From contig JAEUVD010000039.1 of assembly GCA_016787065.1 (NCBI GenBank), positions 1-60,078 on the forward strand: DNA of 60,078 nucleotides. Direction: 5' to 3'. This document shows, one piece after another, positions 23,621 through 35,300 of this stretch. Under the pieces are notes generated by a model that did no database searches, was not told the DNA's origin, and was given only the letters and a program-made list of their open reading frames with translations. Numbering within the stretch: the first letter of the stretch is position 1; every line of letters starts with the position of its first letter. This DNA is from Chitinophagaceae bacterium. Its GTDB lineage: Bacteria > Bacteroidota > Bacteroidia > Chitinophagales > Chitinophagaceae. A program made the translations under genes and the position numbers.

Positions 23621-26600
23621 ATGGCTTTGAGAAGATTTGCTGTCACCGTAATCCTAGTGCTTTTTACTTGTCTGTTTTCAAACAAGCTTCATGCGCAAGC
23701 TTCTTGGGAACCTTTCGGACAAAATCGAATTCAGTATCGCACCTTTGAGTGGATGTATTTTGATTCCACCCACTTTCGGGTGTTTTACTATGGCACCGGC
23801 AAAGCCCACGCCATGTATAGCATAAGCGTGGCAGAACAAGAGTTACAGCATATACTTGATTTGATGGGTGGCCGATTAAACAAGAAACTGAATATTATTA
23901 TTTATAACAACTTCAGCGAATTCAAACAAACGAATCTTGGACGAAAAAATGAAGAACAAAACGACGCGAATGGAGGCATGGTAGATATCCTTGGCGATAA
24001 TATTCCGGTTTATTTTAACGGCGATCATCTTCAACTTAAAAAACAAATTATCAAGGGCATTACCAGCATACTAAAGGATGAGCTCATGTTTGGTGGTAGC
24101 TTCAAAGAAATTCTGAAATCTTCGGTTCAAATGAACCTCCCGGAATGGTTTACTAAAGGTTATATCGCGTATATCTCAGATGATTGGACAGTTACACTAG
24201 AAGACGAATTGAAAAATATGATGCTTTCCTTACCGAAACGCAAATTTGAGGATTATGCAATGAGCAAAGGCCTTCTTTGCGGTCACTCTTTCTGGAATTA
24301 TGTGCAACAAGAATTTGGTGAAGGAACAGTTTCTAATTTAATTTATGTAACGCATTCTCGACGAAATATTAATAAGGCGATTGATTTAGTTTTGAAGAAA
24401 AGCTATAAAGAAGTTTTCAAAGATTGGAAGCAATTCTATCTGAAAAATGTAGATACCACACTGCAAGCGGATAATATTAAAGGAAGAATTTTAGCCAGTC
24501 GGTTTCCAGAAAAAAAAGGCAGCAGTTATAGTCAGTTTTGCATGTCGCCAACAGGCAGAGAAATAGGTTTTGTTGAAAAGCGCGATGGGCAATTCAACAT
24601 CTACATGCACGATGTAAAGTATCATAAAACATTTAAAATCATGGAAGGTGGTTTACGTGCATGGAGTGAAATGGTCGACCCCGACTACCCCTTGTTATGC
24701 TGGAGTGCATCTGGTAAGAAGATGGCCATCATGTACACGCGAGGCAATAAGTTATATTTAAAAACGTACACTTCCGGACAGGGGCGCATGTCGAACAAAC
24801 AAGTACCGAATAACAGAATGGAACGTATTACAGGTATGAGTTTCACGCCGGAAGAGAACGCTGTTGCTATTACCGGTATTCGTAAAGGACAAAGTGATTT
24901 GTTTTATATGCCTTTGAAAAATAATCGACCCGATCAGATCACCAAAGATTTATACGACGATAAGGAACCCATTTTAAGCACTCAAGGAAAAAATAGTGGT
25001 ATCCTTTTCTTGTCGAATAGAAACACCCCTTACATTGGTGAGAATGCTAAGAGTGATGATTTTAATGAGCACTTTAATTTATTTCTGTATCGGCCTTCCA
25101 AAGGAACTAACTTGTTGCAACTTACAAAAACGAATAAGCCGATTAAGAACGCCATACCTTGGGGCGAAGAACAATTTTCTTTTCTTCAAGTGGAGCATGG
25201 GAAACAAGTACGAAAAATTGTTGAAGTAGTTCAACGACAAGAAGGCGACACCATTGCCATTCGTGAAGCTGCCCCACTGCCCTTCACGTTGCTAAAACAA
25301 GAATTTATTCAGGCTACCAATAAAGTGGTGGAAGTTGCCCGTTTAAAAAATGAAATCATTATTTATTATACACCTTTTGATAGCTTAGATCAGCAAAATA
25401 AATTATTTGAAACTTCGCTACAACAAGATAGTTTACAACCGGAACATACTGTTGTTGTAAAAGATTCCGTGCCTGAATATATTACTCCATTCGCTGCCGA
25501 ACAAAGCAGCGAAACCCTCAATAATATTTTCTTATCGAAAGCGGTTAACTCGAATCGCTATTTGATGTACACGGCTAATAACAATAACATCAAACCTAAA
25601 AAATATCAAGTAAATTTCTATCCTGATTTTTTACAAACAACCTTAGATAACACCCTTCTGTTCTCAAGATACCAACCCTATGAAGGGAATCAGGGTGTAT
25701 TTGTAAATCCGCCTTTGTCGGCTTTTTTAACATCCTCTCTCACCGACATTATGGAAGACTACAAATTTCTCGGTGGCGCCAGATTAGGAAGTAATTTTAG
25801 TAGCTACGATTATTTTGTACAGTTTCATAATTATCGTCGCCGTCTTGATTGGGGTTTCTTATATTATCATAATAGAACGCGACGAGAAATTGATTTAACC
25901 GATATTGTTCCGCCTGGGGCACCAACGATTAGTCCGGCGTTTACTACCATCGACTATTTTCAAGGGAATGCCATGTACCCTCTAGACATACTTACCAGCT
26001 TACGTTTACAGCTTGGTATTCGTAGAGATGGTATAAACATTCCTGCCGTTAATCAATACACGCTTCAACTCGACAATTATAAAGATTTTTGGAATATTAA
26101 TCGTCTCGAATTAGTGTACGATAATACCATCACACCGCTTCAAAATATTTGGAAAGGAACTCGCGCGAAAGTATTTGTGGAGTATATTCAAAAATTAAAT
26201 AACGGCAATGCCTCCATGTATAATTTCGGTGCCGATGGTCGTTATTATCAGGGCATTTATAAAAATGTTATTCTAGCCTCTCGTATCGCTGGTGCCATCA
26301 GTGGTGGCAATGCTAAAATGCTTTATTTAGTGGGTGGGGTGGATAACGATATTAGTCCGAAAAACGACTTAAACTCCATTGTTGACCCTACACAGAATTA
26401 TGCTTTTCAATCATTAGCTACCAATTTACGCGGTTATCGACAAGGGTTCCGTAAAGGCAATAGCTATTTGGTTTGGAATGAAGAAATACGTGTTCCAATT
26501 TTGAATACGATCAGTAAACGATATATTCGTTCCGGTTTTTTACGATCGCTTCAATTTGTGCTCTTTGCTGATTTGGGTTCGTCGTGGAATGGTTTAATAC

Positions 26601-26809
26601 CCAACGATAAAAACCTTCGTATGCCAAGTATTGTACCCGGTGAACCGGTAACTGTTTACATTGATAATAATCGTTATGATTTCGGATTAGGTTATGGCAC
26701 CGGACTGCGAACTAAATTATTAGGTTATTTTTTGCGTACGGATGTAGCTTGGAATGTGGAAGGACAACGAAAACCAATACTTCATGTATCGTTAGCAACA
26801 GATTTTTAA
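23621..26809 (+). CDS. Outer-membrane TolB-like propeller protein with peptidase-like N-terminus
   Basis: ATG 23621 was chosen because a signal peptide (MALRRFAVTVILVLFT...HAQ) starts there. The earlier ATG at 23585 adds 12 residues before it. The mature protein is about 1060 residues. The N-terminal part (about 30-280) resembles the peptidase-MA-like family (YRTFEWMYFDSTHFRVFYYG, SILKDELMFGGS), without an obvious HExxH. A TolB/WD40-like propeller follows (about 300-640), and the C-terminal half is rich in aromatic beta strands, as in a surface-antigen barrel. Bacteroidota annotate such proteins as TolB-like. It may anchor or assemble surface proteins. Confidence 0.75.
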   Translation: MALRRFAVTVILVLFTCLFSNKLHAQASWEPFGQNRIQYRTFEWMYFDSTHFRVFYYGTGKAHAMYSISVAEQELQHILDLMGGRLNKKLNIIIYNNFSEFKQTNLGRKNEEQNDANGGMVDILGDNIPVYFNGDHLQLKKQIIKGITSILKDELMFGGSFKEILKSSVQMNLPEWFTKGYIAYISDDWTVTLEDELKNMMLSLPKRKFEDYAMSKGLLCGHSFWNYVQQEFGEGTVSNLIYVTHSRRNINKAIDLVLKKSYKEVFKDWKQFYLKNVDTTLQADNIKGRILASRFPEKKGSSYSQFCMSPTGREIGFVEKRDGQFNIYMHDVKYHKTFKIMEGGLRAWSEMVDPDYPLLCWSASGKKMAIMYTRGNKLYLKTYTSGQGRMSNKQVPNNRMERITGMSFTPEENAVAITGIRKGQSDLFYMPLKNNRPDQITKDLYDDKEPILSTQGKNSGILFLSNRNTPYIGENAKSDDFNEHFNLFLYRPSKGTNLLQLTKTNKPIKNAIPWGEEQFSFLQVEHGKQVRKIVEVVQRQEGDTIAIREAAPLPFTLLKQEFIQATNKVVEVARLKNEIIIYYTPFDSLDQQNKLFETSLQQDSLQPEHTVVVKDSVPEYITPFAAEQSSETLNNIFLSKAVNSNRYLMYTANNNNIKPKKYQVNFYPDFLQTTLDNTLLFSRYQPYEGNQGVFVNPPLSAFLTSSLTDIMEDYKFLGGARLGSNFSSYDYFVQFHNYRRRLDWGFLYYHNRTRREIDLTDIVPPGAPTISPAFTTIDYFQGNAMYPLDILTSLRLQLGIRRDGINIPAVNQYTLQLDNYKDFWNINRLELVYDNTITPLQNIWKGTRAKVFVEYIQKLNNGNASMYNFGADGRYYQGIYKNVILASRIAGAISGGNAKMLYLVGGVDNDISPKNDLNSIVDPTQNYAFQSLATNLRGYRQGFRKGNSYLVWNEEIRVPILNTISKRYIRSGFLRSLQFVLFADLGSSWNGLIPNDKNLRMPSIVPGEPVTVYIDNNRYDFGLGYGTGLRTKLLGYFLRTDVAWNVEGQRKPILHVSLATDF

Positions 26810-26817
26810 TATTTTTG
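26810..26817 (+). promoter_or_regulatory. -7 box upstream of the DUF5686 gene
   Basis: TATTTTTG is an exact TAnnTTTG match 14 bp before the ATG at 26831, giving a very short leader. It overlaps the stop of the preceding gene. Confidence 0.4.
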
Positions 26818-26830
26818 TTCCAACGACTAC

Positions 26831-29413
26831 ATGATAAAACACTACCTACTTTTTTTACTGTCTTTATATGTTCTACATACCCAAGCCCAGGTAAGCGATT
26901 CAGCGTCTGTTATAAAGGATAGTATTCGATCGATTGCTATAAACGAAATACAAGATTCCCTTGCTAAACAGGAAACAAAACCAAAAATTCAGAAAGGTGT
27001 TTTCATTCTGGAAGGAGAAATAAAAGACTATACCACTGCCGAACCACTGCAGTTCGCTACGATATACTTTGCAGGCACTTCTATTGGTACTAAAACAGAT
27101 ATTGAGGGCAAATTCAAATTTAATCTTACTAAAATTCCGAAAGACAGTATTACCATTTCACTCATAGGCTATGGCAAAAAATCGTTTGTAATAGATACAA
27201 CACAACCTTACCAACGACTTAAATTTGAAATGGAACGGAATAGTATTTCCTTACGTGATTTTGTAATTGTAGTTGAAAAAAATCCTGGATTAGCACTTAT
27301 TAAAAAGGTCATTAAGAATAAGTCGCGCAATAATATGGATAAAGCCAACAACTATAGCTATGAGGTGTACAACAAATTGGAAATGGATATCAATAAAATT
27401 CCAAAGAAAGCATTCAAGCAATCGCCTTTACTTAAAAAATTCGACTTTGTACAACAGTATATTGATTCCACTTCGGAAGAGAAACCATTCCTGCCTCTTT
27501 TTCTAACAGAAACTATATCCGATTATTATTTTCAACGCAAGCCTTCTAAAATGAAAGAATTTATTAAAGGCTCACGTATATCTGGTTACAAAAATGAAAG
27601 TGTTTCAAAAATGCTTGGGTCGATGTATCAGAACATTAATATTTATGAAAATCAGATTCCGATTTTTGATGTGAGCTTTGTAAGTCCGATTGCGAATAAC
27701 GCCCCTTCCTTCTATCGATATGAAATTATAGATACGCAAATTATCAATGGTAGAACGTGCTACCAGGTTGCGTTTACCCCAAAACGAAATGGTGAACATA
27801 CTTTTAATGGCGATTGTTGGATTCATGATACAGATTATGCTGTGCAACGTATCAATATGATTGTAACGAAAGCAGAGAATGTGAACTGGGTGAATAAAGT
27901 AACCATGTTACAAGAATTTGATTGCTTGGAAGACTCCATGTGGTTTCTTACTAAGGATAAATTTTATGTAGATTTTCTTCCACCACATGGCGATAAAGTA
28001 GCCGGTTTCTTAGGAAGAAAAACTACCACGTACAAGAATATTGTTGTGAATAGTGATAAGAATGAAGCCGTGCTTTCCGATAAAAAGAACAAAGACGATA
28101 CCTACATTGATCCGGAAGCTACATCACGTAATGAAGATTACTGGAACTCGGTAAGGCATGATAGTTTATCGAAAAATGAAAAAGCTATTTATCAAATGAT
28201 AGATACCATTCAACATCTACCGATCTATAAAAAATATTATACTTTCTTTTATTTTGTGGGCACCGGTTTAATTGAGGCAGGCCCTTTGGAACTCGGTTCA
28301 TTTTACAGTATTGTGAGTAAAAATGTAATAGAGGGTACTCGATTAAAAATTCCGTTAGGTACAACACCTAAATTATTTAAGAACATTTATTTGCGCGGTT
28401 ACTTAGCCTATGGGTTAAGGGATGAACGTTGGAAATACTATGCCAGTATGCTTTGGATTTTGAAACGCAATCCGAGAATGTACTTGTTTGCAGAATACAA
28501 AAGAGATGTTGACAATAGTGTAAGCACTTATGATGAAACACGCTCTTTCGACAATATTTTCAGTACCCTTGGTAGAAAGAAAAATGTTCCTTGGAAATTG
28601 GGATTCACCGAGCGTGAACGAATTGAATTTTACAATAGTTACTTCAATGGATTTAGTCACCAATTATTTGTAGAACAAAAAAGCTTTACCCCTTATGCAC
28701 CATTACCATCACAAGATATTGTGCCAAGCGGGCAAATTCAAAGTACTGAAGTTGGTATTGATTTTCGATTTGCCTATAAGGAAGAATTCGTGGAAGGCAA
28801 TTATTACCGAACGAGTTTAGGAACGAAATACCCAATTGTTCATTTGTTTCTTTCGCAGGGAATTAAAAATAATTTTGGTGGAGATTATTCTTATTCCAAA
28901 CTCCGATTTAGTGTTTCCGATTATTTAAAATTGGCTACGTACGGATCGTTATATTACAATGTGTTTGCCGGTAAAACTTTCGGTACACTTCCTTATCCGC
29001 TTCTCGAAATACATCCTGGCAATGAATTCTTTTATTATAATACTCGAGCCTTCAATATGATGTATCGTTACGAATACATTAGTGATCAGTATATTGGTTT
29101 TAATATGGAACATTCCATGGGGTCTTTATTCTTCAAGTACATACCTTATGTAAACAAAATGAAGATCAGAACCTTTTGGAATGCAAAAGGAGTGTATGGT
29201 GGGTTAAGTTCTGCGAATGCACAACTCAACTTAAATCGCGGTTATACCTTTAATACCTTGCGAAATCCTTATTTGGAAGTTGGTACAGGTCTTGAAAATA
29301 TATTAAAAGTTCTGCGTGTTGATTTTGTTTGGCGCGTATTACCAATGCCTTCTCAAGATGTAAGTTTAGCTTCTCGATTTGGAATTTTCGGATCGATGAA
29401 ATTCTCTTTTTAA
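26831..29413 (+). CDS. DUF5686 outer-membrane protein with carboxypeptidase-regulatory-like domain
   Basis: An 860-residue exported protein (signal peptide about 1-19). Residues about 55-135 form a CarboxypepD_reg-like beta sandwich (FILEGEIKDYTTAEPLQFATIYF, then GTKTDIEGKFKF). The remainder matches the DUF5686 layout, with a helical middle and a C-terminal set of barrel strands ending in Phe (GSMKFSF). Similar proteins are large outer-membrane components in Bacteroidota of unsettled role. It follows the TolB-like gene by 21 bp, so the pair may be co-expressed despite a possible internal promoter. Confidence 0.8.
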   Translation: MIKHYLLFLLSLYVLHTQAQVSDSASVIKDSIRSIAINEIQDSLAKQETKPKIQKGVFILEGEIKDYTTAEPLQFATIYFAGTSIGTKTDIEGKFKFNLTKIPKDSITISLIGYGKKSFVIDTTQPYQRLKFEMERNSISLRDFVIVVEKNPGLALIKKVIKNKSRNNMDKANNYSYEVYNKLEMDINKIPKKAFKQSPLLKKFDFVQQYIDSTSEEKPFLPLFLTETISDYYFQRKPSKMKEFIKGSRISGYKNESVSKMLGSMYQNINIYENQIPIFDVSFVSPIANNAPSFYRYEIIDTQIINGRTCYQVAFTPKRNGEHTFNGDCWIHDTDYAVQRINMIVTKAENVNWVNKVTMLQEFDCLEDSMWFLTKDKFYVDFLPPHGDKVAGFLGRKTTTYKNIVVNSDKNEAVLSDKKNKDDTYIDPEATSRNEDYWNSVRHDSLSKNEKAIYQMIDTIQHLPIYKKYYTFFYFVGTGLIEAGPLELGSFYSIVSKNVIEGTRLKIPLGTTPKLFKNIYLRGYLAYGLRDERWKYYASMLWILKRNPRMYLFAEYKRDVDNSVSTYDETRSFDNIFSTLGRKKNVPWKLGFTERERIEFYNSYFNGFSHQLFVEQKSFTPYAPLPSQDIVPSGQIQSTEVGIDFRFAYKEEFVEGNYYRTSLGTKYPIVHLFLSQGIKNNFGGDYSYSKLRFSVSDYLKLATYGSLYYNVFAGKTFGTLPYPLLEIHPGNEFFYYNTRAFNMMYRYEYISDQYIGFNMEHSMGSLFFKYIPYVNKMKIRTFWNAKGVYGGLSSANAQLNLNRGYTFNTLRNPYLEVGTGLENILKVLRVDFVWRVLPMPSQDVSLASRFGIFGSMKFSF

Positions 29414-29499
29414 TTCGTTAGCACTTAGCGTATAAAATCTTCTTACGTTTCCAACAAACAAGCATTCATTCTTTGACCTAGTATTTTCTAACGGAAAAC

Positions 29500-29898
29500 C
29501 TAGAACGCTTCGTCAAGTTCTTGCTTAGTATGTTTAAAGGCATCCATATCGGCACCGTGTTGATTTTGTTGCGCTAATGTTTGTTCGTCGCTTCGGGTTG
29601 TTTGCAACCAGGTACCACTTTGTTTGCGCATAAGTTGAACGTACAATTTACATTGTGTTTCAAAAAGCAATTCTAAATCCTTCGTTTTCATTTCGGGATG
29701 AAAGGCTATTTCGATATCCTGTTCAGAACCTGTAACTGTTTGCAACGTAACATTATGCAAATACTGATCGGCTTGTACGTTCGCTTCGCCCGGCTGATGT
29801 TTTGTGTGATAGAATTCCAACCGCAAATAAGGGAATATGGCACTAAAATGTTCCTGAATCGTTTGTATGGTATCGTGTGCTTTCAAAATTAAATTCAT
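29500..29898 (-). CDS. Conserved hypothetical protein
   Basis: A 132-residue alpha/beta protein (LRLEFYHTKHQPGEAN, then DIEIAFHPEMKTKDLELLFE) with a polar C-terminal tail (SDEQTLAQQNQHGADMDAF). It has the look of a small conserved Bacteroidota protein, but I cannot name a family or function. It lies 76 bp from the cinA stop on the same strand and could be the first-transcribed neighbour's partner only loosely. Confidence 0.6.
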   Translation of the reverse strand: MNLILKAHDTIQTIQEHFSAIFPYLRLEFYHTKHQPGEANVQADQYLHNVTLQTVTGSEQDIEIAFHPEMKTKDLELLFETQCKLYVQLMRKQSGTWLQTTRSDEQTLAQQNQHGADMDAFKHTKQELDEAF

Positions 29899-29974
29899 GC
29901 TACAAAATTTTCAGCATCAAAAGTATTTCGAGGTAAGTATATGAAACATGACGAACATCAGCTTAGAACATGAA

Positions 29975-31195
29975 CTATGCTTCTACTTGCTTCAAAAGAA
30001 AATTCAAAGCCATTGTTGAAGCAAAAATAATATTCTTACTACGATCATAATATGTGTAGAAATGTTTAGTTACCGTTTTCTCTGCAGTGCTTACAGCAAC
30101 CCAAACAGAATTATCATGATCATGCTTTTCAAGATAGCCAACAATACCCAAACCATAATCGGCTTTCATTTTTAAACGAACTTGTTCTGCCATTTCTTTA
30201 GCCAGATTCTCACTTACGGTCGTTTGGTTCATGTCATCAATGCTGGTAACATCTAACAACGTTTTCTTCACTTCATTACGATAGGTTACAGCCGACCCTT
30301 TAAAGATGGTTGACGCCCCTTTTATAGCGGTAAATAACGAAGCTATGGCACCACCCGTGCAACTTTCGGCGAGTGCAAGTGTTTTACCCTGTTCGTGTAA
30401 GATACGTGAGATGGTATATTCTAAATCCTCATCTTGTGTTGAAACCACTATTGGACCTAACCTTCTAATTAGATCCACAAACAAAGCGTTCAAACTAGTT
30501 TCGCTAACTTCCCTTCCGGTAAGTCGTAATTTAACCACACCCAATTTTGGCAGGTAAGCCAACTTAATATTATCCGGTAAGGCAGCTTCAAATTCAATGA
30601 GTCGGGTAGCAATAAAACTTTCACCTTCCCCTGATGTAACTACTGTGCGATGTAAAAAATTTGGTGTTTGATATTTTTCTTTAAGGTAAGGAATAACATG
30701 TTCAGTCATTAAATACTGCATCTCAAAAGGCACACCGGGCATAGCCACAATGGTTTTTTGTTCCTGTGTAAATAAAAGTCCCGGAGCGGTACCTACTTTA
30801 TTTGGCAATACAAGAGCCTTTTCAGGAACAAGTGCTTGATCTAAATTTATTTGCAAAATGGGACGGTTTCTTTTCTCAAAGATCTCTCGAACCCAGCTAT
30901 CTGTTGCGGCATCGGTAATAAGTTTAGTATTGAAAAATTCACATAACACCCCTTTAGTAATATCATCATTCGTAGGTCCTAAGCCCCCTGTTATAAGCAG
31001 GATATCAGTTCGTTGCAATTCTTCTTGCATAGCCTCCAGCATGTCGATGCGCACATCGCCAACTGCAACACGACGTTTAATTTGAATCCCTAACGGATTT
31101 AATTGTTGCGCCATCCATGCAGAATTGGTATCAATAGTTTGTCCGATTAAAAGTTCATCACCAATAGTGAGAATAGTGCAGTACACAGCGTTCAT
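29975..31195 (-). CDS. cinA: CinA-family nicotinamide-nucleotide amidohydrolase
   Basis: A 406-residue protein of usual length. The N-terminal MoaB/MogA-like domain has ILTIGDELLIGQTIDTNS and LITGGLGPTNDDIT. The C-terminal CinA domain has LALAESCTGGAIAS and FKGSAVTYRNEVK. It hydrolyses NMN or oxidised nucleotides in NAD repair, with an ADP-ribose pyrophosphatase activity in some members. The start overlaps the end of the MoxR gene by 4 bp, so the two form an operon. Confidence 0.92.
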   Translation of the reverse strand: MNAVYCTILTIGDELLIGQTIDTNSAWMAQQLNPLGIQIKRRVAVGDVRIDMLEAMQEELQRTDILLITGGLGPTNDDITKGVLCEFFNTKLITDAATDSWVREIFEKRNRPILQINLDQALVPEKALVLPNKVGTAPGLLFTQEQKTIVAMPGVPFEMQYLMTEHVIPYLKEKYQTPNFLHRTVVTSGEGESFIATRLIEFEAALPDNIKLAYLPKLGVVKLRLTGREVSETSLNALFVDLIRRLGPIVVSTQDEDLEYTISRILHEQGKTLALAESCTGGAIASLFTAIKGASTIFKGSAVTYRNEVKKTLLDVTSIDDMNQTTVSENLAKEMAEQVRLKMKADYGLGIVGYLEKHDHDNSVWVAVSTAEKTVTKHFYTYYDRSKNIIFASTMALNFLLKQVEA

Positions 31196-32157
31196 GAAGC
31201 AGAAATTAATTTGAGTTTACTTAAGCGATCCATTTCTTTCTTTATCAAGGATGGTAAAGCGTGTAAACGTGCCTCTTTATTTTTGTAAATTAAACGATGA
31301 TCTAAAACCGAAGTTGCAATGGCTTGCACATCATCTTCCAAAACAAAAGTTCTACCTTGAACTAAGGCATACGCCTTCAAACATTTAATAAAAATTATAC
31401 CGGCGCGTGTAGAAGCTCCTAAGGCAATACCCTCGTGTTCTCGACTGTTACGAACTAAATTGGAAACACTTTTAATTATTTCTGGATGAATGAAAACCTG
31501 AGCGGCTTCTAGTTGTAATTGTAAAATATCATCGAGTTGCAGTACTTGTTTAATATGATCAACATGTTCTTGAATATGAACATAATCTTTATAAATAGTC
31601 AATTCGGTTTGTTCGTCAACATAACCTAAATATAATTTCATAAAGAAACGATCAAGTTGTGCGGCAGGCAGTGGATAAGTGCCTTCCATTTCAATAGGAT
31701 TTTGAGTAGCTATGGTAAAAAATAAATCTTCCAGTTTATAGGTTTGTTCGCCCATGGTTATTTGATGTTCAGCCATCGACTCGAGCAAAGCACTTTGAAC
31801 TTTTGGTGAAGCTCTATTAATTTCATCTGCCAACAATACATTACAAAATAAAGGACCGCGTTTGAACACAAACTCCTTCTTACCGTCGTCAAAAATATGA
31901 GTGCCTAATAAATCCATGGGCAATAAATCCGGCGTGAATTGCACACGCTTAAAAACCGAATTGCCCGAACCTGAAATTGAACCGGCCAAGGTTTTGGCTA
32001 ATACTGTTTTACCGCTTCCGGGGTTATCTTCCATCAATACATGCCCTTTAGCTAATAAACAAGTAAGCACTAATTTGATTGCCTGTGTTTTCCCTTGAAT
32101 AACTTGTTCAATATTCTGAATGAGGTTTTGAATTTTTTCGTTGGATGTAGTCTCCAT
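31192..32157 (-). CDS. MoxR-family AAA+ ATPase
   Basis: A 321-residue AAA+ ATPase. Walker A is EDNPGSGKTVLAK, Walker B is VLLADEINRASPK, followed by QNPIEMEGTYPLPAAQLDRF with sensor residues. MoxR ATPases act as chaperones that insert or mature metal- or complex-dependent proteins, often beside a VWA or DUF58 partner. No such partner is adjacent here; cinA follows with 4-bp overlap. The start is the ATG at 32157. Confidence 0.9.
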   Translation of the reverse strand: METTSNEKIQNLIQNIEQVIQGKTQAIKLVLTCLLAKGHVLMEDNPGSGKTVLAKTLAGSISGSGNSVFKRVQFTPDLLPMDLLGTHIFDDGKKEFVFKRGPLFCNVLLADEINRASPKVQSALLESMAEHQITMGEQTYKLEDLFFTIATQNPIEMEGTYPLPAAQLDRFFMKLYLGYVDEQTELTIYKDYVHIQEHVDHIKQVLQLDDILQLQLEAAQVFIHPEIIKSVSNLVRNSREHEGIALGASTRAGIIFIKCLKAYALVQGRTFVLEDDVQAIATSVLDHRLIYKNKEARLHALPSLIKKEMDRLSKLKLISAS

Positions 32158-32370
32158 TGCCGGCTTAAAATTTGGCTGTAAATGTAAGTGGTTTTAGAAA
32201 TTTCTTTCAAAGGAATACGGAAGCGAGGTTTTAAAATCAGTTAAAATCTCAAACTTAATCGATGTGCAACAACGTATCAGCCAAACGTCAGGGTAAAGTA
32301 GATCAGAACTTCTTGAGCAGTACAATGAATTCCTAGTAGTTAGCGTTCACTTAAAATATGCATCTCAAGT

Positions 32371-35300
32371 TTACCGTAACAGTGTAACATCGCCCTTCTT
32401 AAAATATTCTTGTCCGTCGAATAAACATTTATAGCGGAAGATATAATAATAGGTTCCTACATCGCAAGGTACTTTTTTATAGTTACCATCCCACCCCTGC
32501 GTTATATCGTTGGTATCAAATACTTTATTTCCCCAACGGTTATATACGGAGAGTTGTCGTAACTCCATGCCCGCTGACGTTATTACCCGCCATAAGTCGT
32601 TGAGATTATCATCGTTCGGACTAAACACATTCGGAATAAATACTTCGTTGCAACAAGTTCCGGGATTAATTTGAACTGTAGCTGGTGTAATGCAACCATT
32701 TGAATCGGTAACCCAAACTTGATAGTTACCCCAAGTTAGATGTTCAACCAAGGCCGTCGTGCTCGCCGAAGGATCGTCCCATTTATAAGCATACGGCGGT
32801 GCACCACCGGTTACAAGTGCTTTAGCCCAAGCATCATTGCCAAATCCATAGCAACCAACATCTTGTTTTTCGAAAGCTATTTGCATAAATTCGGATCCCG
32901 GTTCAATTGTTAGAATTTCTGTGTATTCACAATGACTAGAATCTTTAACAGTTAAGGTATAAGAACCTTGAGATAGCCCCGTAAACTTTCCTGTTTTATT
33001 TATATTAACTCCTGGCTTCAGAATATACACATAGTCGCCACGCCCACCAGTTCCAACTACTGTAACTCGACCGTCATTTCCGGCAGTACAAATTTCATTT
33101 TGAACCTTAACCATGGCGCCTACTTTATCCGGTTCGGTGAGAATTAATAAGGTATCAGCTATACAGTTTTTAGTATCCTGAATAATTACAGTATACGTTC
33201 CGGCGGTGAGATTATTAAAATTATTCAAGGTTGTAAACGCTGAACCATTGATAGAATAGGTTAGCGGAGGAACACCTCCGGTGGCAATTACTTCGATAGA
33301 ACCATTGGCTTCGCCATGACAAATCGGTTCAGTGTAGTTTACAACGGCTTCAATTTGTAAATTCTGTTGAATAATCACTACCGTGGAAATGGTACAATTT
33401 TTAATATCCTTCACAGTAACCGTATAGGTACCGGCAACCATATTTTGGAAATTGCCTGTGGAAACTTGCGTTCCGCTCGTAGGATTTATACTATAGGTAA
33501 GCGTTCCGGTACCGCCTGTTGCCGCCACGGTAATAGAACCTGTTGAATCGTAGTAACAGGTTATATCCTCATGATCTACTTGCGTAAATATGATTTGAGG
33601 TGGTTGAACAAGTGTTATTGGAAATATTGAATCTTTACAACCTTGTGCATCCGTTACTTTAAGCATATACGTATTGGCAGTTAACAAATTAAAACTTCCC
33701 GTAGAATTACTCAAATTAGATGGCAGTAAGGTAAAGGTATAGGCAGGTGTTCCGCCCACAGCATGTGCTCCAATAAAACCATCATTTCCTGAAAAACAAG
33801 TTATATGATGAATGGAATCTAACATTAAATCTAATGGTGGTGGTTGAGTAACTTGTATAGTAGTTACTGTTGTACAACCATTCACATCGGTGGCGGTAAT
33901 CGTATAGGTATTCACTCCTAAACCTGAAAACTGTCCGTTTGTATTACTTATATTTCCGGGTACCAAGTTATAAGTTAAAATGCCTGTACCACCTGAAGCA
34001 CTAGCCGTTACAACCCCATTCTGAAGTCCGCTACACTGCACATTATTGGTGATAACATTATTAAAATGAACTAATGGAGGTTCAAGTATAGAAAGCAATG
34101 TAGACAATGAACAGTTGTTAGCATCTTTAACTAAAACAGTATAGGTATTTGCGGAAAGGTTTGAATATAAACCATTAGAATTTACGACAGTTCCAGGATT
34201 GAGGGTATAACTCAACGACGGCATACCACCTGAAGCGCTCACCTGAATACTTCCATTTTGTAAGCCATAACAGGTGATATTCGAAGATGTTGCATTAAGT
34301 AGAACTATTGGCGTAGGCTCAAACACCGAGGTAGTAGAACTAACGCTGCAGCCATTGGCATCGGTTAAAACTACAGTATAATTTCCTCCAGATAAATTGA
34401 TAAAGTTGCCGGAACTATTCGATTGGTTAACCGGAAGTAGCGTATAAGTTAAGGTTCCTGTACCGCCATTACCTGCTGCCGAAACAGATGCATTGGCTAA
34501 ACCAAAACAAGTTACCGAATCGGCGCTCACAGTATTTAATACAACGGGTAAAGGATCCGGAATAAATAATGTTGTACTTATTGAACATCCATTACCATCC
34601 GTTGCTGTAATCGTATAGGTGGTATTTCCAGATAGTCCTATAAATGAAGAAGGGGGCACATAAGTTCCTGACGGAAGAATTCCAAACGTGATACTGCCCG
34701 AGCCTCCACTCACCGGCGCAAGTATGGAACCATTTGCATTTCCGGCACATACAGGCGGTTGAAAACTAGGCGCACCAAATTGTAACGGTGGTGGTTGAGT
34801 AAGCGTAATACTTGTACTTAAAGTACAGCCATGCGCATCAGTTGCTAATACCGAATAGGTATTGGCTGGTAAATTATTAAAAGAACTCACATTACTAGTG
34901 ATACCTAACGGATTCAATACATAATTTATCGGCGCTGTACCTCCAAACACGCTGAGAGAAATAGAACCTGTACTTTGTCCGTAACACAACACATTCGTAT
35001 GATTTGTTCCGGTAAGCACAGGGCCTACAGTTGTAGTAACAGCAGCCGGCATGGCACTCGAACAACCGGCGGTATCTTTTACGGTAATAGTATATAATGC
35101 GGCACACAAATTAAGGAATACACTCGACGATTGAAAGGAGATTCCATTCAATGAATAACTCGTAGCACCGCTGCCACCGGAGCTTTGCACAGTGAGTGAG
35201 CCATCGCAACCGGGCAAACAAGATGCTTGCGTTGAAATGATATTTGTAATAACCGGTGGTGCCGGATTAACGATTGTAAATACCGAACTTCCTGTGCAAC